NCBI GenBank assembly: GCA_902780585.1
Contig: CACZGA010000027.1
Location: forward strand, 1 to 34,508
DNA from: an uncultured Erysipelotrichaceae bacterium
GTDB taxonomy: Bacteria > Bacillota_I > Bacilli_A > RF39 > UBA660
Reading direction: 5' to 3'
DNA: 34,508 nt
Shown here: piece by piece, positions 31,331 through 34,508 of the stretch
Layout of the letters: the number at the start of each line of letters is the position of its first letter
Position numbering within the stretch: the first letter of the stretch is position 1
Position numbers and translations under genes: made by a program
Notes under the pieces: model-generated
What the model saw: the letters and a program-made list of their open reading frames with translations, nothing else
Database searches by the model: none
What the model was told of the DNA's origin: nothing

Positions 31331-31339
31331 TGTTATAAT
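31331..31339 (+). promoter_or_regulatory. Extended -10 promoter of the protease gene
   Basis: TGTTATAAT; the -35 place overlaps the terminator. Confidence 0.55.
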
Positions 31340-31363
31340 GAAAATGATAGGATAGTGTTGTAT

Positions 31364-33964
31364 ATGAGGAAAAAGATAATTCTATTATTGTTGTTTGTCT
31401 TTTTAATAGGGTCTTTTTTTGGATGCTCTTTTTTCAAGAAACCTTCTATTAAAACTGTTTTAAAAACAGATGCTTATACTTATTTATCAGATGAAGCTAA
31501 AGAGTTTATTGAAAATGTTTATGAAGAGACTGGTGAAGTAATTTTAACAGAAAAAAATAAAGAAGATAATGTGCCATATTTAAACCCTAAATATGTTGAA
31601 TATTTATCATTAAGTGATGAAGAAAAGGAAGAAATAGATGAGGTGCCTAATGCTTATTTAGTTGAGTTTTCTGTTGATAAAGCTAATGGAGATTATCCTA
31701 CATCTTATGATTTGAGAAATGTTGGTGGTAAAAATTATACTACACCTGTAAAGAATCAAAAAACTTTAAATTTGTGTTGGGATTTTACTTCTATTTCTCA
31801 AGCTGAGAGTTATCTTTTATTAAAAAGTGGAAAAAGTTATACAACATCATTTCCTTTACTATCTACAAGACAAATAGATTATGCTACTAGTACTGATGGG
31901 CTTGTTGATTATACAAATGAAGAGGGTGTTAGAGTTCTTGCGGATGGTGGTAACTTTCTAACATCTAGCGAACTTTTGGTTAATGGATTAGGATTTGTTA
32001 AGGAAAATACTTTTCCGCTTGATTATAATATGACAAAAAAAGAAATGTACAAAGTACTTAATTATGGTAATTCAACTTATGAATTAAATAATAGTACTTA
32101 TTTACCTACTATTACAATTGATACCTCTTTATCGGAAAAAAATGATATCATTTCTACTATTAAGGGTTTAGTTATAGAAAATGGTGGGGCTTATGTTGGA
32201 ACACAAGCACCTGGATATCCTTGTAGTTCTCCTAATGGTAATGATTCAATTATTAGCGTTGATGGTACTTGTGTTGAGAATGGTGGACATGCCATGCATG
32301 TTATAGGTTGGGATGATAATTATTCTTATTCTTATTGTAAAGTAGGTAGTTCTCATTCTAATGATATTTCTTCTTGTGCTAGTGAAAATATAGTACGGGG
32401 GACAGGAGCATGGTTACTTAAGAATTCTTGGGGCACATCTAATCCTTATGTCCATTTGGCTTATGATTCTTTAGGTGATGAATTTTATATTATGACTGAT
32501 ATTTCAGATATGAGTACACGTAAATGGGATAATAATTATCATATTGCTTATGATCCGTTTTATGTATATTTTAGTACTTCTGATACTCAGACTTTTGAAA
32601 AGAAAATAGCGGGAAATGAAAAAATAGAAAAAGTAAAATTCTTTTCTTATGGTAAAGGAGGAACATTTAATATTTCTATTACATCAGGTGATGAAACTTA
32701 TAAAAATATTTTAAGTGTTTCAGTTCCATATCCGGGATATTATACAGCAGATTTATCTAATTATAATATTATTGCGAAAGGTGATAATATTAAAGTTACT
32801 ATTACTAGTACTAATAGAGTTTATTTGATGAAAAAATCTATGGCTTTATTTACTTCTAATGTATCTGAGGAGCCTGTAATTGATACACCAAATAAGAATT
32901 ATCATTTTGATAAAAGTAATTCTAGTTATACTTTCCGTTTATATTCTAATACTAAGAATATTTTACCTAATAAAAGTATGACTTATGAATTATGGAAAGG
33001 TAATGAAGATTATTCTAATTATTTAAATGTATCTTATAATGTAACTTCTAAAAATGATATTTATAGTCGTATTGTTTTAGCACCATCTTTACTTGAAGGA
33101 GTGTATACTTTAAAAACTATTTATGGTAATGCGAGTGATTCTGTTACAGTGTCAATTGGTAATTTAGATTACTGGGATGTTACTTTTATGGCGAATAATG
33201 GTACTAATAATACTAGTTCTCAAACTGTAGAAGCTAATAAAGCATTTAATTTAAATAGTAATACATTTACTAGAACTGGTTATCATTTTAAGAGTTGGAA
33301 TACCGCGGCTGATGGCTCTGGAACAAGCTATCAAGATAATCAAAGTATATCTGGAATAGACCATAATTTAACTTTATATGCCCAATGGGAAGCTAATACT
33401 TATGTAGTATCCTTTAATTCTAATGGTGGACAAGGTACTATGACAAGTCAGAGATTTACTTATGATGTTTCAGCGGCTTTAAAAGATAATGCATTTACTA
33501 AAGAAGGTCATAGATTTGCTTCATGGAATACTAAGGCTGATGGAAGTGGAAAAGTGTATGCTGATGGAGCAGTTGTTTCTAATCTTACTTCGGTTAACCA
33601 AAAAGAAATTATTCTGTATGCCCAATGGGTTGATGATGTTCCTTATGTTATTCAGAATTATCGAGTAGATGAAGAAAATCATATTATAGATTTAATTGGG
33701 AAAGAAACAACATCATATTATTATAAGAAGAATTTTGTTTTGAATACTGGTTATTCTGTTTCTATTGATATTGGAACTAAGACCTATGTATATACAGGCT
33801 CTGTAGTTAAAACTGATTTATTGAGAATGAGACAACATTTGTTAGGTAATTCTTTGGCGATGGCTCCTGCTAAGGCTGCTGATATTAATGAAGATGGTAT
33901 ATTGAATTCTGCTGATTTATTAAGAATTAGGCAACATTTACTAGGTTCAAAAATTATTTCATAG
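31364..33964 (+). CDS. Papain-like (C1A) surface lipoprotein with InlB-type repeats and C-terminal dockerin
   Basis: ATG 31364 (weak site GGAT) opens a lipoprotein signal with lipobox GSFFGC and acylated C21. The protein has 866 residues. Residues about 105-375 are a papain-fold peptidase: oxyanion Q132, nucleophile C138 in LCWDF, H309 in GGHAMHVIGWDD, N354 in KNSWG, so all catalytic residues are present. A beta-rich region follows (about 385-600), like the lectin-like domain paired with such peptidases. Next are two Listeria-Bacteroides (InlB B-type) repeats, each ending in LYAQW. The last 55 residues are a type I dockerin: the second calcium segment (from D840, DINEDGILNSADLL) is perfect, but the first keeps only the helix (TDLLRMRQHLLG). 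The partner cohesin could be on the next gene product. Confidence 0.9.
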   Translation: MRKKIILLLLFVFLIGSFFGCSFFKKPSIKTVLKTDAYTYLSDEAKEFIENVYEETGEVILTEKNKEDNVPYLNPKYVEYLSLSDEEKEEIDEVPNAYLVEFSVDKANGDYPTSYDLRNVGGKNYTTPVKNQKTLNLCWDFTSISQAESYLLLKSGKSYTTSFPLLSTRQIDYATSTDGLVDYTNEEGVRVLADGGNFLTSSELLVNGLGFVKENTFPLDYNMTKKEMYKVLNYGNSTYELNNSTYLPTITIDTSLSEKNDIISTIKGLVIENGGAYVGTQAPGYPCSSPNGNDSIISVDGTCVENGGHAMHVIGWDDNYSYSYCKVGSSHSNDISSCASENIVRGTGAWLLKNSWGTSNPYVHLAYDSLGDEFYIMTDISDMSTRKWDNNYHIAYDPFYVYFSTSDTQTFEKKIAGNEKIEKVKFFSYGKGGTFNISITSGDETYKNILSVSVPYPGYYTADLSNYNIIAKGDNIKVTITSTNRVYLMKKSMALFTSNVSEEPVIDTPNKNYHFDKSNSSYTFRLYSNTKNILPNKSMTYELWKGNEDYSNYLNVSYNVTSKNDIYSRIVLAPSLLEGVYTLKTIYGNASDSVTVSIGNLDYWDVTFMANNGTNNTSSQTVEANKAFNLNSNTFTRTGYHFKSWNTAADGSGTSYQDNQSISGIDHNLTLYAQWEANTYVVSFNSNGGQGTMTSQRFTYDVSAALKDNAFTKEGHRFASWNTKADGSGKVYADGAVVSNLTSVNQKEIILYAQWVDDVPYVIQNYRVDEENHIIDLIGKETTSYYYKKNFVLNTGYSVSIDIGTKTYVYTGSVVKTDLLRMRQHLLGNSLAMAPAKAADINEDGILNSADLLRIRQHLLGSKIIS

Positions 33965-33974
33965 GAGGTAATAT

Positions 33975-34508
33975 ATGAAAAAAATAGTTAGTATAATCAT
34001 TTTTTTAGCAGTGTTTTTTATGGTTCAATTACCGGTTCATGCTGCTGCTAGTTTGGGAGTAAATACGAGTAGTGTTACTGTGGGAGGAAGTTTTACAGTT
34101 TCTGTTAATGTATTTGCTGCTGCTTGGAATGTTCATGTGTCTGCCTCTGGACCTGTTAGTGGTTGTTCTATCAATCAAGCAGATACTTCTGCAGATGCTA
34201 TGAATACTTCAGCAAATTGTACAGCGACAGGTGCTGGTACGATTAATATTTCTTTATCTGGAGATGTTACTATGGAAGATGGTAGCAATATGGCAGCTAG
34301 TGGTCATGCTACTGTTGTAGCTAATAATCCTGCACCACCTCCTGATCCTACACCAACACCAACTCCAACTCCAACACCAACGCCAACACCAACTCCTACG
34401 CCAACACCAACACCTAGACCATCAAACCCTTCTCCACAGCCTGCACCAACTTCACCAGTTACGGCTGGAGTGGATACTAGAAGTGGTAATGCTAATTTAA
34501 GTAGTTTA
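33975..34508 (+). CDS. Secreted Ig/cohesin-like protein with Pro-Thr linker, 3' end outside window
   Basis: 178 codons are visible and the frame is open to the edge. The start follows AGGAGGT, 10 bases after the dockerin protease stop. A signal peptide (about 1-23, ending VHAAA) is followed by one beta-sandwich domain (about 24-120: SLGVNTSSVTVGGSFTVSVN, AAWNVHVSASGPVSG, GTINISLSGDV) with two Cys that may form a disulfide. The N-terminal pattern of valine-rich strands and the SASGPV segment resemble bacterial cohesin or Ig-like modules. Then comes a (Pro-Thr)n linker of about 30 residues typical of extracellular multi-domain proteins. A role as cell-surface partner of the dockerin protein is inferred from position. 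Confidence 0.78.
   Translation, partial: MKKIVSIIIFLAVFFMVQLPVHAAASLGVNTSSVTVGGSFTVSVNVFAAAWNVHVSASGPVSGCSINQADTSADAMNTSANCTATGAGTINISLSGDVTMEDGSNMAASGHATVVANNPAPPPDPTPTPTPTPTPTPTPTPTPTPTPRPSNPSPQPAPTSPVTAGVDTRSGNANLSSL
34347..34420 (+). repeat. Pro-Thr coding short-period repeat
   Basis: A run of six-base units of the form CCAACN or CCTACN encoding Pro-Thr. Gain or loss of units keeps the reading frame, so linker length can vary between strains. Confidence 0.8.

Noticed and set aside
34342-34440. CRISPR-like array from the short repeats near the right end
   Set aside because: The repeats are a coding Pro-Thr linker without spacers. No CRISPR array, insertion sequence, phage gene or rRNA was seen anywhere in the window.

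Overview
The window is a very AT-rich, gene-dense stretch of chromosome from a Gram-positive (Bacillota) anaerobe. It most resembles the small-genome, uncultured gut Bacilli (RF39/Erysipelotrichales-like), though no 16S gene is present to settle this. The evidence is Bacilli markers (YutD, a DUF1292 protein, an infC-rpmI-rplT operon with a structured leader, a glycine T-box before glyS), rubrerythrin, a SipW-type signal peptidase with a TasA-like substrate, and dockerin and Listeria-Bacteroides repeats on a secreted lipoprotein. TGA is used as a stop and TGG as Trp, so the standard bacterial code applies. Nearly all genes are on the + strand, except a NifU-like gene and a metallophosphoesterase.

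Layout. 1-2.5 kb: a co-oriented run of an unknown partial gene, a tail-anchored unknown, a membrane-anchored HExxH metallopeptidase and a Nudix hydrolase. 2.5-12.1 kb: housekeeping and protein quality control, each gene mostly with its own promoter and terminator (trigger factor, Lon, rubrerythrin, a U32 RNA hydroxylase, a membrane thioredoxin-like protein, TrmL, YutD, DUF1292, an Ala-rich helical repeat protein). 12.2-14.1 kb: a NifU-like protein, an S1-domain protein and a block of twelve tRNA loci (Val, Thr, Tyr, Gln, Lys, Leu, Ser, fMet, Asp, a truncated Phe, Arg, Pro) from one strong promoter to one strong terminator. 14.1-20.3 kb: two unknown proteins, a membrane metallophosphoesterase, a membrane cyclophilin, an ABC exporter, a small membrane protein and a J-domain protein. 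20.3-21.9 kb: a very short T-box riboswitch and glyS. 22.0-24.7 kb: a TasA-like secreted protein, a SipW-type signal peptidase with a large membrane extension, and a membrane accessory protein. 24.8-26.3 kb: a class-I glutamine amidotransferase-like hydrolase and an unknown protein. 26.3-29.9 kb: translation genes infC, rpmI, rplT, rpsB and tsf. 30-31.3 kb: two Lys-rich tail-anchored proteins. 31.3 kb to the end: a papain-like lipoprotein ending in InlB-type repeats and a dockerin, then a secreted Ig/cohesin-like protein with a Pro-Thr linker that runs off the window.

Most notable are ribosomal proteins L20 and S2, which both carry the same kind of C-terminal addition: a charged linker followed by a Rho_N/SAP-like helical module of about 35 residues. 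Other points of interest are the minimal glycine T-box, the internally deleted tRNA-Phe, the AUC start codon of infC with a potentially switching leader, the SipW/TasA-like surface module, and the dockerin protease next to a cohesin-like protein.

Promoters here often use an extended -10 (TGnTATAAT) with a poor -35. Several terminator hairpins begin inside the preceding coding sequence. Both fit a compact genome.
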